A stretch of 64,000 nucleotides of DNA from NCBI GenBank assembly GCA_030532365.1, contig JAUNLH010000003.1, positions 17,613 through 81,612 of the forward strand, in the 5' to 3' direction. Below the pieces are notes generated by a model. It had not been told where the DNA came from, did not search any database, and saw only the letters and a list, made by a program, of their open reading frames with translations. The stretch is from Porphyromonas sp. GTDB lineage: Bacteria; Bacteroidota; Bacteroidia; Bacteroidales; Porphyromonadaceae. Shown here in pieces: positions 35,410 through 44,099 of the stretch (within the stretch, counting starts at the first letter, position 1; each line of letters opens with the position of its first letter). Made by a program: the position numbers and the translations under genes.

Positions 35410-35521
35410 TGGCAGACTAAGGGCTGATCTGCAGGCAGATTAAACCAAATCTACTCTGCAAAGTCAAAGTAGTGATAGAAGAATAGTGAAGATATTTTTC
35501 TAAAGAAAGAGATAGAAAGTT

Positions 35522-35932
35522 ATGAGTATGAAGAAAATAACAACACTAATGCTCTCTCTCCTCTGTATGGTGGCATTTACCATCACTGAAGTGAGTGCAC
35601 AACAGACAGACAACAAGAAGGCGAAAATAGAAGCACCCGTACTGGAGCACAACTTCGGCACCTTTAAGGAGGGCGATGGAGCTGTATCTCACGTCTTTAA
35701 GATAAAGAATACCGGTGGAGCTCCACTCGTGATCACGCGTGTGCTCTCCTCATGTGGATGTACTACTCCTAGCTTTAGCAAGGAGCCGATAGCCCCTGGT
35801 AAGAGCGGTCAGATAACGGTCACCTACGATCCTGCGGGCAGGGTCTACCCATTTGTTAAGACCATCTCAGTCTACAGCAATGGCAAGGAGGGTCCGCTGG
35901 TGCTTACCATTAAAGGTGAAGTGGTGAAGTGA
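35522..35932 (+). CDS. DUF1573 secreted Ig-like protein
   Basis: 136-aa small exported protein: signal peptide to about residue 27 (ITEVSA then QQT), then one DUF1573 domain of immunoglobulin-like fold (LEHNFGTFKEGDGAVSHVF, VLSSCGCTTPSFSKEPIAPG, ITVTYDPAGR). The Cys-Gly-Cys pair is a family hallmark. Such proteins are abundant in Bacteroidetes and of unknown function. A hairpin (35970-36014) follows. Confidence 0.9.
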   Translation: MSMKKITTLMLSLLCMVAFTITEVSAQQTDNKKAKIEAPVLEHNFGTFKEGDGAVSHVFKIKNTGGAPLVITRVLSSCGCTTPSFSKEPIAPGKSGQITVTYDPAGRVYPFVKTISVYSNGKEGPLVLTIKGEVVK

Positions 35933-35969
35933 CCATAAGTCGCAAGTAATTAACTAGATATATTTTGTT

Positions 35970-36014
35970 GGTGGCAAGGTGGTGAAGGGATAATATACCT
36001 CATGCCTTGCCACC
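35970..36014 (+). terminator. Hairpin after DUF1573 gene (possible weak terminator)
   Basis: Perfect 10-bp arms GGTGGCAAGG / CCTTGCCACC with a 25-nt loop, followed by ATCTTTATAG rather than a long T tract. It may terminate weakly or attenuate transcription into the next operon. Confidence 0.5.
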
Positions 36015-36037
36015 ATCTTTATAGTAATACAGAATAG

Positions 36038-36565
36038 ATGGAACCAGCTCAAACTCCTAGACCCCAATTTCGCAATACGATCCAACTAGCCATGCAATCG
36101 GGAATGATTGTAGGGCTATTCTTTGTATTACAGGCTATTAGCTTCCTTCTATACAAACAGGGGATAATTTCTAGTCTGTTGCTAATCGGTGGGTTGATCA
36201 TGGTGCCAGTATCACTAGTATTGACCGCGATCAAGTACCGTGACCGTCACCTCGGAGGTAAGATGCGGTATATGGAGGGGGTAGGCTACATGATGTGGAC
36301 CTATCTCTTCGCATTGATACTGGCGATAGTGGCATTTTATATCAGCACAAGGGTCTTGCTAAATAGCCCCGACTTCGTAGCTTTGCTAGAACAGTCTATA
36401 GAGATCGCCGAACAGATGATGGAGGGTACCGAAAATGCTGGTCTGCTATCGGAGGGGATGAGCAGCTTGACACCTCAATCTTTCACCCTATCTTTCCTCT
36501 CCTCATCTCTCTTCTTTGGGCTGATATTCATATACATAGCTGGGTTATTTATTAAACGTCGATAA
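36038..36565 (+). CDS. DUF4199 four-helix membrane protein
   Basis: 175-aa integral membrane protein with about four transmembrane helices (around residues 16-36, 44-64, 80-104 and 147-170), of the Bacteroidetes DUF4199 type. Function unknown. It precedes the GT2 gene by 3 nt; in this phylum DUF4199 genes commonly stand next to dolichyl-phosphate-mannose-synthase-like glycosyltransferases, to my knowledge, which suggests a joint envelope function. Confidence 0.8.
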   Translation: MEPAQTPRPQFRNTIQLAMQSGMIVGLFFVLQAISFLLYKQGIISSLLLIGGLIMVPVSLVLTAIKYRDRHLGGKMRYMEGVGYMMWTYLFALILAIVAFYISTRVLLNSPDFVALLEQSIEIAEQMMEGTENAGLLSEGMSSLTPQSFTLSFLSSSLFFGLIFIYIAGLFIKRR

Positions 36566-36568
36566 ATC

Positions 36569-37537
36569 ATGGCTTCTGACCTGCCTACTAAGGACCTCAC
36601 ACTTCTCATCCCTCTCTACAACGAGGAGGAGTCGCTGAGAGAGCTACACGACTGGATCACGCGTGTCGTGCAAGGGATGAGTGTCTCGTATGAGATACTC
36701 CTCATAGATGATGGGAGTAACGATGGCTCCTGGGCTGTCGTAGAGGAGCTAAAGGCTAAGGACGATCACGTGAGAGCCGTCTGCTTCAATCGCAACTATG
36801 GCAAGTCGCCGGCTCTGCAAGTGGGATTTGAGCGTGCAGAGGGTGCCGTGGTGATCACGATGGATGCTGACCTGCAGGACTCTCCAGATGAGATCCCAGA
36901 GCTCTACCGACTGATCACCGAGGAGGGCTATGACCTCGTAAGTGGCTGGAAGAAAAAGCGCTACGACCCACTCTCCAAGACCATACCGACGAAACTCTTT
37001 AATGCCACAGTGCGATGTTTCTCAGGGCTATCTCTGCATGACTTTAACTGCGGTCTTAAGTCGTACAGGTATGAAGTGGTGAAGGATCTGGAGGTGTACA
37101 ACGACATGCACCGCTTCCTACCCTATATGGCTAAGATGGCGGGATACAATAAGATAGGAGAGAAGGTCGTGCAACACCATCCTAGGAAGTACGGTAAGAC
37201 CAAGTTTGGGATGAGTCGCTTTGTCAATGGCTACCTCGACCTACTAGTGCTCTGGTTTACAGGTCGTTTTAGTAAGAAACCGATGCACTTCTTTGGTCTG
37301 TGGGGGAGTGTCATGTTCTTGCTTGGCTTCATCGCCTTGATTGCCATATTGGCGCATAAATTTGTGGCACTGAATAAGGGCATCCCTGCACGTCTCGTAA
37401 CTGATCTGCCGCAGTTTTACCTCGGTATCTTGGCAATCGTGCTGGGCGTACAGCTATTTCTAACAGGATTTATAGGAGAATTGCTGGCAAGGCAAGCTCC
37501 GAACCGCAATAATTACAACATCAGAGCGGAGTTATGA
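36569..37537 (+). CDS. GT2 polyprenyl-phosphate glycosyltransferase (DPMS/GtrB-like)
   Basis: 322-aa inner-membrane glycosyltransferase that would attach a sugar to a polyprenyl phosphate. N-terminal GT-A domain: LIPLYNEEESL, LIDDGSNDGSW, RNYGKSPALQVG, MDADLQDSPDEIP (DXD metal site) and HHPRKYGKTKFG; two C-terminal transmembrane helices (about residues 235-260 and 280-305). Typical of GtrB/ArnC/DPM1 relatives. Sugar unknown. Overlaps apbE by 4 nt. Confidence 0.9.
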   Translation: MASDLPTKDLTLLIPLYNEEESLRELHDWITRVVQGMSVSYEILLIDDGSNDGSWAVVEELKAKDDHVRAVCFNRNYGKSPALQVGFERAEGAVVITMDADLQDSPDEIPELYRLITEEGYDLVSGWKKKRYDPLSKTIPTKLFNATVRCFSGLSLHDFNCGLKSYRYEVVKDLEVYNDMHRFLPYMAKMAGYNKIGEKVVQHHPRKYGKTKFGMSRFVNGYLDLLVLWFTGRFSKKPMHFFGLWGSVMFLLGFIALIAILAHKFVALNKGIPARLVTDLPQFYLGILAIVLGVQLFLTGFIGELLARQAPNRNNYNIRAEL

Positions 37538-38556
37538 TGAAGAGGATTGTCATTCTACTGTCCCTTGTAGCTAGTCTTCTAGCCGCATGTGACAATAAGC
37601 CGAAGATGGAGTACTACAAAGAGTCGGGAGAGCGATTTCATACGCTTTACCACATCACCTACGAGAGCGACCGACTGCTAACAGAGCAGATAGACTCTAC
37701 TATGACGCTCTTTAACGAGGTGCTCAACGTCTTTGACCCTACTTCGGTAGCGAGCCGATTTAACCTAAATCTCACCGACACCCTGCACCCCATGCTGGCA
37801 GACGTGATCCTACAAGCCAAGGTGGTGAGTGAGGCGACCGGAGGGATGTACGACATCACAGGCGCTCCTCTCTTTGATCTATGGGGCTTCGGGACACGTA
37901 AGGGTGTCACTCGCCAGGCAACTCAGAGCGAGATCGACAGCATCATGGCATTTGTAGGGTATCAACTCCTAACGCTCGACGAGGCAAACGGGCGCATCGT
38001 AAAGGCCGACCCCCGAGTGACCATCAACCCCTCTTCGCTCTCAAAAGGCTACGTCACCGATCTTGTGGCTCAGACTCTTGAGGAACATGGTGTCGAGAAC
38101 TATCTGGTGGAGATTGGCGGTGAGATAAAGGTCAAGGGCGTGAATCCTAGAGGGGAGTGCTGGAAGATAGCCGTAGACAAGCCCATTCCTGATCGGGACT
38201 CTTTCACGAGTGAGCCCATGTTTGTCCTACCTCTATGTGACGAGATAGGCGTCGCCTCGAGCGGTGATTACCGCAACTTCAAACTGCTCGAAGGGAAGAG
38301 AGTGGCACATACGATCAATAACCTAACTGGGTACCCTGCCCATCAAGACATACTGAGCTCCACCGTCGTAGCTTCCACCTCCATGGAAGCTGACGCCTGG
38401 GCTACCGCATTCATGGCATTGGGTCTGGAGAAATCTCTTGAGGTGCTGGAAAAACAACCTCACTTGGCTGTCTGTTTTATCTACGAGAACCCAGAGAGTG
38501 GTCAGCTTACAACTTACGAGCGAGGATTAGACAACTTAGAGCTACTAGAGCAGTGA
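37534..38556 (+). CDS. apbE: FAD:protein FMN transferase (lipoprotein)
   Basis: 340-aa ApbE-family enzyme that covalently attaches FMN to threonine of target proteins, or acts in FAD turnover. Lipobox LLAAC (C19) places it on the periplasmic face. Family blocks: MYDITGAPLFDLWGFG, INPSSLSKGYVTDLVA, YLVEIGGEIKVKG and the C-terminal TVVASTSMEADAWATAFMALG with the metal-binding Asp. No Nqr or Rnf subunit genes are visible within this window. Start is uncertain by one codon (ATGATG). Confidence 0.93.
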   Translation: MMKRIVILLSLVASLLAACDNKPKMEYYKESGERFHTLYHITYESDRLLTEQIDSTMTLFNEVLNVFDPTSVASRFNLNLTDTLHPMLADVILQAKVVSEATGGMYDITGAPLFDLWGFGTRKGVTRQATQSEIDSIMAFVGYQLLTLDEANGRIVKADPRVTINPSSLSKGYVTDLVAQTLEEHGVENYLVEIGGEIKVKGVNPRGECWKIAVDKPIPDRDSFTSEPMFVLPLCDEIGVASSGDYRNFKLLEGKRVAHTINNLTGYPAHQDILSSTVVASTSMEADAWATAFMALGLEKSLEVLEKQPHLAVCFIYENPESGQLTTYERGLDNLELLEQ

Positions 38557-38558
38557 CG

Positions 38559-39284
38559 ATGGCATACCCGACTAAGGATAATGAGTGGCACGACGTGCTC
38601 AACAACCTGCGCATCAAGTTGCGAAGGGAGATGAGCGGTGATGTCTCTATGAGTATGCAAGAGAAGGGGGTGCAGTATGGCATCAACTTCGGGGTGACGC
38701 TACCCAAGCTACAAGAGATGGCGGGATCTCTACCGCAGCAGAGTTCACTCGCAGAGCTTATGTGGTCGAAGGATGTTCGGGAGATGAAGCTCCTTGCCAT
38801 CATGCTCTTAGAGCAGCAAGACCCATCTCCAGAGACCGTTTATCAGATGATCGCCGAGAGCCCTACCCTAGAGATGAGCGAGCAGATAGTGATCAGGCTG
38901 GTCGCTCAGCAGGAGTGGGCACCGGAGCTAGCTTTACGACTGTGGAAAGAGCAAGGCAGTATAAGTAAGGATATGATGACTACCTCATACATCATTCTTA
39001 CAAGGCTGGCATTTCAAAGAGCGGTTCCTGCCAAGATCCTAGACCTAGCTCGCAGGGCGATTACACGGGATCTCAGCCAAGACCCAGCTGTACAACTCCA
39101 GACGTATATATTGAGGGCGCTCTCTACGATGGTAGAGAAACAACCCGAGCTACGTCCATGGGTGAGCGAGCTAGCTTTCGAACTAGCAAGCAACGACACT
39201 GACACTCCGCCTTACCTGATAGGCACCGAGCTGTTGTCATTGATCGATTTCATTGAAGCCGAAACTACGGAGGAACGCCCATGA
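38559..39284 (+). CDS. DNA alkylation repair (AlkD-like HEAT) protein
   Basis: 241-aa helical-repeat protein resembling AlkD/AlkC-type DNA glycosylases: YGINFGVTLPKLQEMA, then MWSKDVREMKLLAIMLL, which resembles the AlkD region E-x-R-x-x-A. The exact catalytic residues are not certain, so enzyme activity is inferred from family resemblance. I take ATG 38559; a GTG at 38553 overlapping the apbE stop is an alternative. Directly overlaps ung, which makes a repair pair plausible. Confidence 0.65.
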   Translation: MAYPTKDNEWHDVLNNLRIKLRREMSGDVSMSMQEKGVQYGINFGVTLPKLQEMAGSLPQQSSLAELMWSKDVREMKLLAIMLLEQQDPSPETVYQMIAESPTLEMSEQIVIRLVAQQEWAPELALRLWKEQGSISKDMMTTSYIILTRLAFQRAVPAKILDLARRAITRDLSQDPAVQLQTYILRALSTMVEKQPELRPWVSELAFELASNDTDTPPYLIGTELLSLIDFIEAETTEERP

Positions 39285-39955
39285 ATGTTCAGATCCATCC
39301 CTCCTGGCAAGAGGTACTAAAAGAAGAGTTTAATCAGCCTTACTTCGGTGCGATAGCAGAACAGGTAAGGCATGCCTACCAGAGCTCAAGGTGCTATCCA
39401 CCCGGATCTCTGATCTTCAACGCATTCAATCTCACACCCTTCGAAGATGTGAAGGTCGTCATCATCGGGCAGGATCCTTACCATGGCGATGGTCAGGCAA
39501 TGGGGCTAAGTTTCTCAGTACCTGCCAATTGCCCAATACCACCTTCGCTCCGAAACATATACAAGGAGCTAAGCAGCGACCTCCAGCTTCCGCCACCTCC
39601 GACAGGCGATCTCACCTCATGGGCACATCAGGGTGTGCTACTTCTCAACGCGACACTTACCGTCCAGGCGCACCAAGCCAAGTCGCACCATTACATCGGT
39701 TGGGAGCGCTTTACAGACCGAGTGATCCAGCTCCTAAGCGACAAGCACGACCACCTAGTCTTCATACTATGGGGCAGCGATGCTCAGAGAAAAGAGCGCC
39801 TCATAGACCAACAAAAACATTACATACTCAAAGCTCCCCACCCCTCGCCCCTCTCGGCTCATAAAGGGTTCTTCGGAACTCAGCCCTTCTCAAAAACCAA
39901 CATGTACCTGGTACAGAAGGGCATAAGACCAATCCAATGGGTAGAGGGACAGTAA
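39281..39955 (+). CDS. ung: Uracil-DNA glycosylase (family 1)
   Basis: 224-aa base-excision enzyme that removes uracil from DNA. Catalytic water-activating motif GQDPYHGDGQAMGLSFSVP, uracil-binding LLLNATLTV and the DNA-intercalation loop HPSPLSAHKGFFG are complete. Start overlaps the upstream stop by 4 nt. Confidence 0.96.
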   Translation: MNVQIHPSWQEVLKEEFNQPYFGAIAEQVRHAYQSSRCYPPGSLIFNAFNLTPFEDVKVVIIGQDPYHGDGQAMGLSFSVPANCPIPPSLRNIYKELSSDLQLPPPPTGDLTSWAHQGVLLLNATLTVQAHQAKSHHYIGWERFTDRVIQLLSDKHDHLVFILWGSDAQRKERLIDQQKHYILKAPHPSPLSAHKGFFGTQPFSKTNMYLVQKGIRPIQWVEGQ

Positions 39956-39983
39956 CTAACAACCAATAAAGCAACACAATAGG

Positions 39984-41000
39984 ATGAAAGAGATGAACAT
40001 AGCAATCGTAGGTGCAAGTGGTGCCGTAGGGCAAGAGTTGATAAAGCTATTGGAGGAGAGGAAGTTTCCCTATAAGTCACTCCGACTCTTTGGTTCCAAG
40101 CGGAGTGCAGGCTCCACATATGTGGTGGGCGGAAAAGAGGTAACTGTGGAGCTGCTTGAAGAGGGAGACGCCTTTCGCGACATCGACATCGCCTTCACCT
40201 CTGCTGGCGGTGACACTTCGCTAGCATTCGCTGAGACCATCACGAAGCACGGAGCTATCATGATCGACAATTCGAGTGCCTTCCGCATGGATCCCGAAGT
40301 CCCTCTCGTGGTGCCTGAGATCAACGCCAAGCGAGCACTGGAGCATCCTAAAAACATCATTGCCAACCCCAACTGCACCACCATACAGATGGTTGTCGCA
40401 CTTGCCCCTATCCATCAGCTATCTCCTATCAGTCGCGTGCATGTCTCTACCTACCAGAGCGCTAGCGGAGCTGGTGCTAAGGGAATGGATGAGCTCGAAC
40501 GCCAGACACACGCCTATGGGGCAGGAGAAGAGCTTGAGGTGAAGAACTTTGCCTACCAGCTACTATTCAACCTGATCCCTCACATCGATAGCTTTACCGA
40601 TAATGGCTACACCAAAGAGGAGATGAAGATGGTACACGAGACAAAGAAAATCATGGAGGCAGACATCGCTGTGGTGCCCACATGTGTCCGCGTACCTATA
40701 CTACGCGCCCACTCCGAGTCCGTCTGGGTCGAGACAGAGCGCCCACTGACTCTCGATGAAGTCCGAGAGGCATTTAGCACAGCTCCGGGCGTATCGCTTC
40801 TTGACAACCCAGAGAAAAAAGAATACCCCATGCCACTCTACCTCTCGGGCAAAGACGATGTCTACGTAGGAAGGATACGCAAAGACCTCACCAATCCAAG
40901 GGCACTCACATTCTGGTGCGTTAGCGACCAGATACGCAAGGGGGCGGCTCTCAACGCGGTGCAAATTGCAGAATATCTAGCCGCCCACCTCGAAAGGTAA
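39984..41000 (+). CDS. asd: Aspartate-semialdehyde dehydrogenase
   Basis: 338-aa NADP enzyme that reduces aspartyl phosphate for lysine/DAP, threonine and methionine synthesis. NADP loop [12 protein letters not shown] near residues 9-20, catalytic Cys131 in [21 protein letters not shown] and the catalytic histidine region [13 protein letters not shown] are intact. An internal ATG three codons in (MNIAIVG) may be the real start. Last gene of the run from 36038. Confidence 0.95.
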   Translation: MKEMNIAIVGASGAVGQELIKLLEERKFPYKSLRLFGSKRSAGSTYVVGGKEVTVELLEEGDAFRDIDIAFTSAGGDTSLAFAETITKHGAIMIDNSSAFRMDPEVPLVVPEINAKRALEHPKNIIANPNCTTIQMVVALAPIHQLSPISRVHVSTYQSASGAGAKGMDELERQTHAYGAGEELEVKNFAYQLLFNLIPHIDSFTDNGYTKEEMKMVHETKKIMEADIAVVPTCVRVPILRAHSESVWVETERPLTLDEVREAFSTAPGVSLLDNPEKKEYPMPLYLSGKDDVYVGRIRKDLTNPRALTFWCVSDQIRKGAALNAVQIAEYLAAHLER

Positions 41001-41010
41001 ATTCAGAGCA

Positions 41011-41025
41011 CCTTAGATCCTAAGG
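41011..41025. terminator. Short palindrome between asd and pspC
   Basis: CCTTAG-ATC-CTAAGG lies in the 28 bp between the two converging genes. Stem of 6 bp with no long T run, so a weak candidate terminator. Confidence 0.3.
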
Positions 41026-41028
41026 ATT

Positions 41029-41214
41029 TCACTCACTGGGGATTACGATAGCGCAGATGATGTAAGCTAGAAGGCCTGACCCACCTAGCAGGATGAAGAG
41101 CACCCATAAGAGTCGGACCAACGTTGGGTCCATATCAAAGTACTTTGCAATCCCACCACAGACGCCAGCTAGCATCTTGTTACTTTTACTTCTGTATAGT
41201 TTTCTCTCAGCCAT
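41029..41214 (-). CDS. PspC-domain membrane protein
   Basis: 61-aa single PspC domain: KLYRSKSNKMLAGVCGGIAK, then DPTLVRLLWVLF and a C-terminal hydrophobic helix ending IVIPSE. It is just the domain without the extra regions of E. coli PspC. Probably an inner-membrane protein; a role in envelope stress is inferred from family only. Confidence 0.9.
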   Translation of the reverse strand: MAERKLYRSKSNKMLAGVCGGIAKYFDMDPTLVRLLWVLFILLGGSGLLAYIICAIVIPSE

Positions 41215-41250
41215 ATCACATATTTACATTTAATAGTTATAATATTACCC

Positions 41251-41258
41251 CAAATATA
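41251..41258 (-). promoter_or_regulatory. -7 box of pspC-like gene
   Basis: Minus strand TATATTTG matches TAnnTTTG, 37 nt before the ATG at 41214. Confidence 0.45.
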
Positions 41259-41422
41259 GCTAAAAATCTTTATCCCACACATGGTAGGTTTCGCGTAGAC
41301 GGCACGATAGACACGCTTAATATGGGATAAATAGAGGAGTTTCATAAATTATCGTCACATTTGCAGTAGTAGGAAATAATAAAGAAGTCAAGCACATACG
41401 TATAGATAATATAGAAATTAGG

Positions 41423-42205
41423 ATGATGAAGAAGACAATTAAACTTTTATCCGCAATGACACTAGTCATGCTGCTCACACTATCATGCAGCAATGGCAAG
41501 AACGAGAAGAACGAAGAGACAACCGAGACTACGACAGAAGCAGCTTGGGTGGCGACATACAGTGGTATCCTACCCTGCGCTGACTGCGATGGCATCACTA
41601 CCTACCTTAGCATCAAGGAAGGCAACACCTACTCCCTAACCACCAGCTACATCGGTGTCGAGGATCCGCAAACCTCCACACTAGAAGGCACCTATGAGTG
41701 GGTAGAAGAGGGCTCGATCATTAAGCTCAACGACATCGAAGAGGGCACCCGCTCACCTTACTTCAAGATTGAGGAGGACAAGGCACTAGCACTAGACATG
41801 GAGAGAAATGTTGTTGAGAGCGAGCTGGCTGAGCACTACATCCTCAAAAAGGTGCAAAACCCTGCACTCGAAGATAAGACATGGCAACTCATTGAGTTTA
41901 AGGGCGAAGCTATCGAGGAGAGCACCCCAGAGATGTACTTCATCCACTTCGACTCCAGCCGTGGATTTGCCTACACAAAGGTAGCATGCAACAACATGAA
42001 CTTCAGCTACAAAGTCGTAAGTGAGCAGGAGCTAGAGCTAACGAGAGGTGTGACTACCCTCATGGCTTGCCCAGAAGGAAGCATCGAGGATACCTATCGC
42101 GAAGCACTCAACTCCGCCACCCGCTACTCACTAGATTGTAAGACGCTGATCCTCACAGACGGCAGCGAGACCCCACTAGCCAAGTACACGCTAGTTGAGG
42201 AGTAA
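41423..42205 (+). CDS. NlpE-N + META/HslJ two-domain lipoprotein
   Basis: 260-aa lipoprotein (lipobox LTLSC, C22). Residues about 42-145 resemble the N-terminal domain of NlpE, an outer-membrane stress sensor and copper-resistance lipoprotein, with the CxxC motif PCADCDG (C52, C55). Residues about 150-258 are a META/HslJ domain (DKTWQLIEFKG, VACNNMNFSYKV, TTLMACPE). The pairing of the two occurs elsewhere in Bacteroidetes as I recall. No metal-related neighbours. A long hairpin (42241-42289) follows the gene. Confidence 0.85.
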   Translation: MMKKTIKLLSAMTLVMLLTLSCSNGKNEKNEETTETTTEAAWVATYSGILPCADCDGITTYLSIKEGNTYSLTTSYIGVEDPQTSTLEGTYEWVEEGSIIKLNDIEEGTRSPYFKIEEDKALALDMERNVVESELAEHYILKKVQNPALEDKTWQLIEFKGEAIEESTPEMYFIHFDSSRGFAYTKVACNNMNFSYKVVSEQELELTRGVTTLMACPEGSIEDTYREALNSATRYSLDCKTLILTDGSETPLAKYTLVEE

Positions 42206-42240
42206 GAGCTAGAGCTGTATAAGCTAAGGCTTAACTGGGA

Positions 42241-42289
42241 GCCTATCCACGAAGGTATTCAGAGCAGACTCTGACCTTTGGGGGTAGGC
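42241..42289 (+). other. Extended three-segment hairpin after nlpE-like gene
   Basis: GCCTATCC pairs with GGGTAGGC (one G-U), AAGGT with ACCTT, and CAGAG with CTCTG around a 4-nt loop, forming a nearly continuous 49-nt stem-loop 35 nt after the stop codon. There is no T tract, so it may be a mRNA 3' stabiliser, a factor-dependent terminator or a repeat relic. Ends 27 nt before copy E of the minisatellite. Confidence 0.55.
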
Positions 42290-42315
42290 CTCTCTGATTG
42301 TTACGAGATCCGAAG

Positions 42316-42431
42316 GGTGCAAAATCGCACCTCCGAACTTAGATTTTCTAAGTTCCCAACTTAGATACATCGAAGTTCGGAACTTCGACAACTCTAAGTT
42401 CCCAACTCCGATCGGTCAAAGTTCCCAAGGA
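42316..42431. repeat. 23-bp minisatellite/MITE-like element, copy E
   Basis: Units at about 42328, 42350, 42373, 42396 and 42419 (steps 22, 23, 23, 23) with AAGTTCCCAACTT and AAGTTCGGAACTT cores; the first spacer is A/T-rich (AGATTTTCT). A hairpin GGTGC (42316-42320) / GCACC (42327-42331) marks the left end. This is the only copy between two genes in the same orientation. It fills the middle of the 427-bp gap 42206-42632; apart from the hairpin at 42241 and the promoter at 42597 I see nothing else there. Confidence 0.85.
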
Positions 42432-42596
42432 AGGTTCAGAAATAACTGTCACCTCTAGCAAATAGCATACTAGTTGCTATTGCCGTAATTCGGATATTAG
42501 TGTTACAATACTAGTCATTATATGTACCTATTCGAACTCATATCCGCTTCGGACATTCAAAATGTAGATTATTCTACCTAAGGTCTAATATTTCTG

Positions 42597-42604
42597 TATC
42601 TTTG
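42597..42604 (+). promoter_or_regulatory. -7 box of the OMP-TPR-lptC operon
   Basis: TATCTTTG matches TAnnTTTG. It ends one base before an in-frame ATG at 42606, which therefore lies upstream of the expected transcription start; the ATG at 42633 is the likely start. Confidence 0.5.
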
Positions 42605-42632
42605 CATGGAAAACTTTTTAGCTTTAGATAAT

Positions 42633-43961
42633 ATGAATCACATATCATACCTAAGAGAGGTCCAAGGACATCTCCTCATCGGCATATTGCTAGCGGCATC
42701 TGTACTAGCGATCCATGGCACTACAGCTCAGGCACAAGGGGTCGTCTCTACCCCTATCACGCGCTTGGGGTATGGCATCCTCGAGCAGCCAGCCACAGTA
42801 GCATGGAAGGGGATGGGAGGCGTAGGCATAGGTATGAGCAACAACAAAGTGATCAACCTAGCCAACCCTGCAGGTGCTGCCGCGACCGACTCTCTATCAT
42901 TCTTGATCGACCTTGGAGCATCAGTCAATATGGGTCATTATCGCGACGAGAAGCATAGCAAGTCCACATTTTTAGGAGGTCTAGATTACCTTGCTTTGCA
43001 ATTCCCTGTATACAAGGATCGAATCGCACTGAGTGCGGGCTTTATTCCCTTTTCTCACGCTGGTTATGGGCTAGTCCAGGAGGTGGATATCAAGGGAGAG
43101 GAGACCACCAGTACCATTGTGCAAAACTTTACAGGGAGTGGTTCGCTACAATCAGCATACGGAGGTATAGGAGTACGGGTGTGGGATGACTTTATGATCG
43201 GAGCCAACGTCCGCTATCTCTTTGGTAAGCTCACACACACCGTACACACGATTCCGAGCTCCACGATCTTGTCTCAGACCTACAACGTCTACACACTGCG
43301 CCTCGCCTCACTAGGGCTGGACTTTGGCGCTCAGTACAGGATACGGCTCGGCAGTGAGTCGCAAGACAACATCATACTAGGTGCGACCTACACACCACAG
43401 CTGACCATCAAGCCTGAGCTCTCCTTCAACGAAAATCGCAACTACGGCTCAGCCGACAAGCCTCAGATTACGGAGCGCGCGGAGACGATGGAGACAGCTA
43501 CGCCCCATAAGATAGGGGTTGGATTTTCATGGAGCCGTGCGGATAAGATGATCATTGCTGGGGACTTCAGCACCTCACTCTGGGACTCAGTGAATAATAT
43601 ATTTGTCAACGACGGGCTCACCCTCACCAATAGCTATGCTGGAGCACTTGGGGTGGAGTTTTTGCCAGACCGCTACTCTAGGAAGTTTGCCGATAGGATG
43701 TACTACCGCGGTGGGGTGAACTACGAGTCTAACTACTATAAGACCGATCTCCTCGGGCAAACCCACAAAGTGGGCGTAACCTTTGGGATAGGCATGCCTA
43801 TATCATCGATCTCTACGGATAGGAGCTCCATCATCAATCTCACCCTCGGGTACGATAGGACCTTCTCTACCGTCCAGAGAGAGGTCTCTCAGAATATACT
43901 GAAGCTATCGCTAGGCATCACATTTAATGAAACATGGTTTAGAAAACTAAAGATATACTAA
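42633..43961 (+). CDS. FadL/PorV-like outer-membrane beta-barrel protein
   Basis: 442-aa predicted outer-membrane protein. A signal peptide runs to about TTAQAQG; the mature part is a series of amphipathic beta strands with a conserved start (TRLGYGILEQPATV, then NLANPAGAA) like the Bacteroidetes FadL/PorV-type barrels, ending in strands LTLGYDRTF and LSLGITFNETWF. Start chosen at 42633 because of the promoter at 42597 and the better signal peptide. It precedes a TPR protein and lptC, a gene order I recall as conserved in Bacteroidetes; function unproven. Confidence 0.8.
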   Translation: MNHISYLREVQGHLLIGILLAASVLAIHGTTAQAQGVVSTPITRLGYGILEQPATVAWKGMGGVGIGMSNNKVINLANPAGAAATDSLSFLIDLGASVNMGHYRDEKHSKSTFLGGLDYLALQFPVYKDRIALSAGFIPFSHAGYGLVQEVDIKGEETTSTIVQNFTGSGSLQSAYGGIGVRVWDDFMIGANVRYLFGKLTHTVHTIPSSTILSQTYNVYTLRLASLGLDFGAQYRIRLGSESQDNIILGATYTPQLTIKPELSFNENRNYGSADKPQITERAETMETATPHKIGVGFSWSRADKMIIAGDFSTSLWDSVNNIFVNDGLTLTNSYAGALGVEFLPDRYSRKFADRMYYRGGVNYESNYYKTDLLGQTHKVGVTFGIGMPISSISTDRSSIINLTLGYDRTFSTVQREVSQNILKLSLGITFNETWFRKLKIY

Positions 43962-44045
43962 CCGAATAAACCAAGCCCTCCTCAACGGGTCACAGGATTA
44001 AGCCAGGCTACTCTATCGAGTAGTCAACGTGAGAGAGGGAGGACC

Positions 44046-44099
44046 ATGAAAAGGGAAAAGAAATTAAAACTACTGATTGAGAAGAAGAGAATATCATGA
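44046..44099 (+). CDS. 17-codon Lys-rich leader ORF
   Basis: ATG 44046 to TGA 44097-44099 encodes 17 residues, about half of them Lys, Arg or Glu. Its stop overlaps the ATG of the TPR gene (ATGA). It is preceded by AGGGAGG (44036-44042), one of the few SD-like stretches in the window, though only 3 nt from the ATG. It may be a translated leader that couples to the TPR gene, or chance. Confidence 0.3.
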   Translation: MKREKKLKLLIEKKRIS

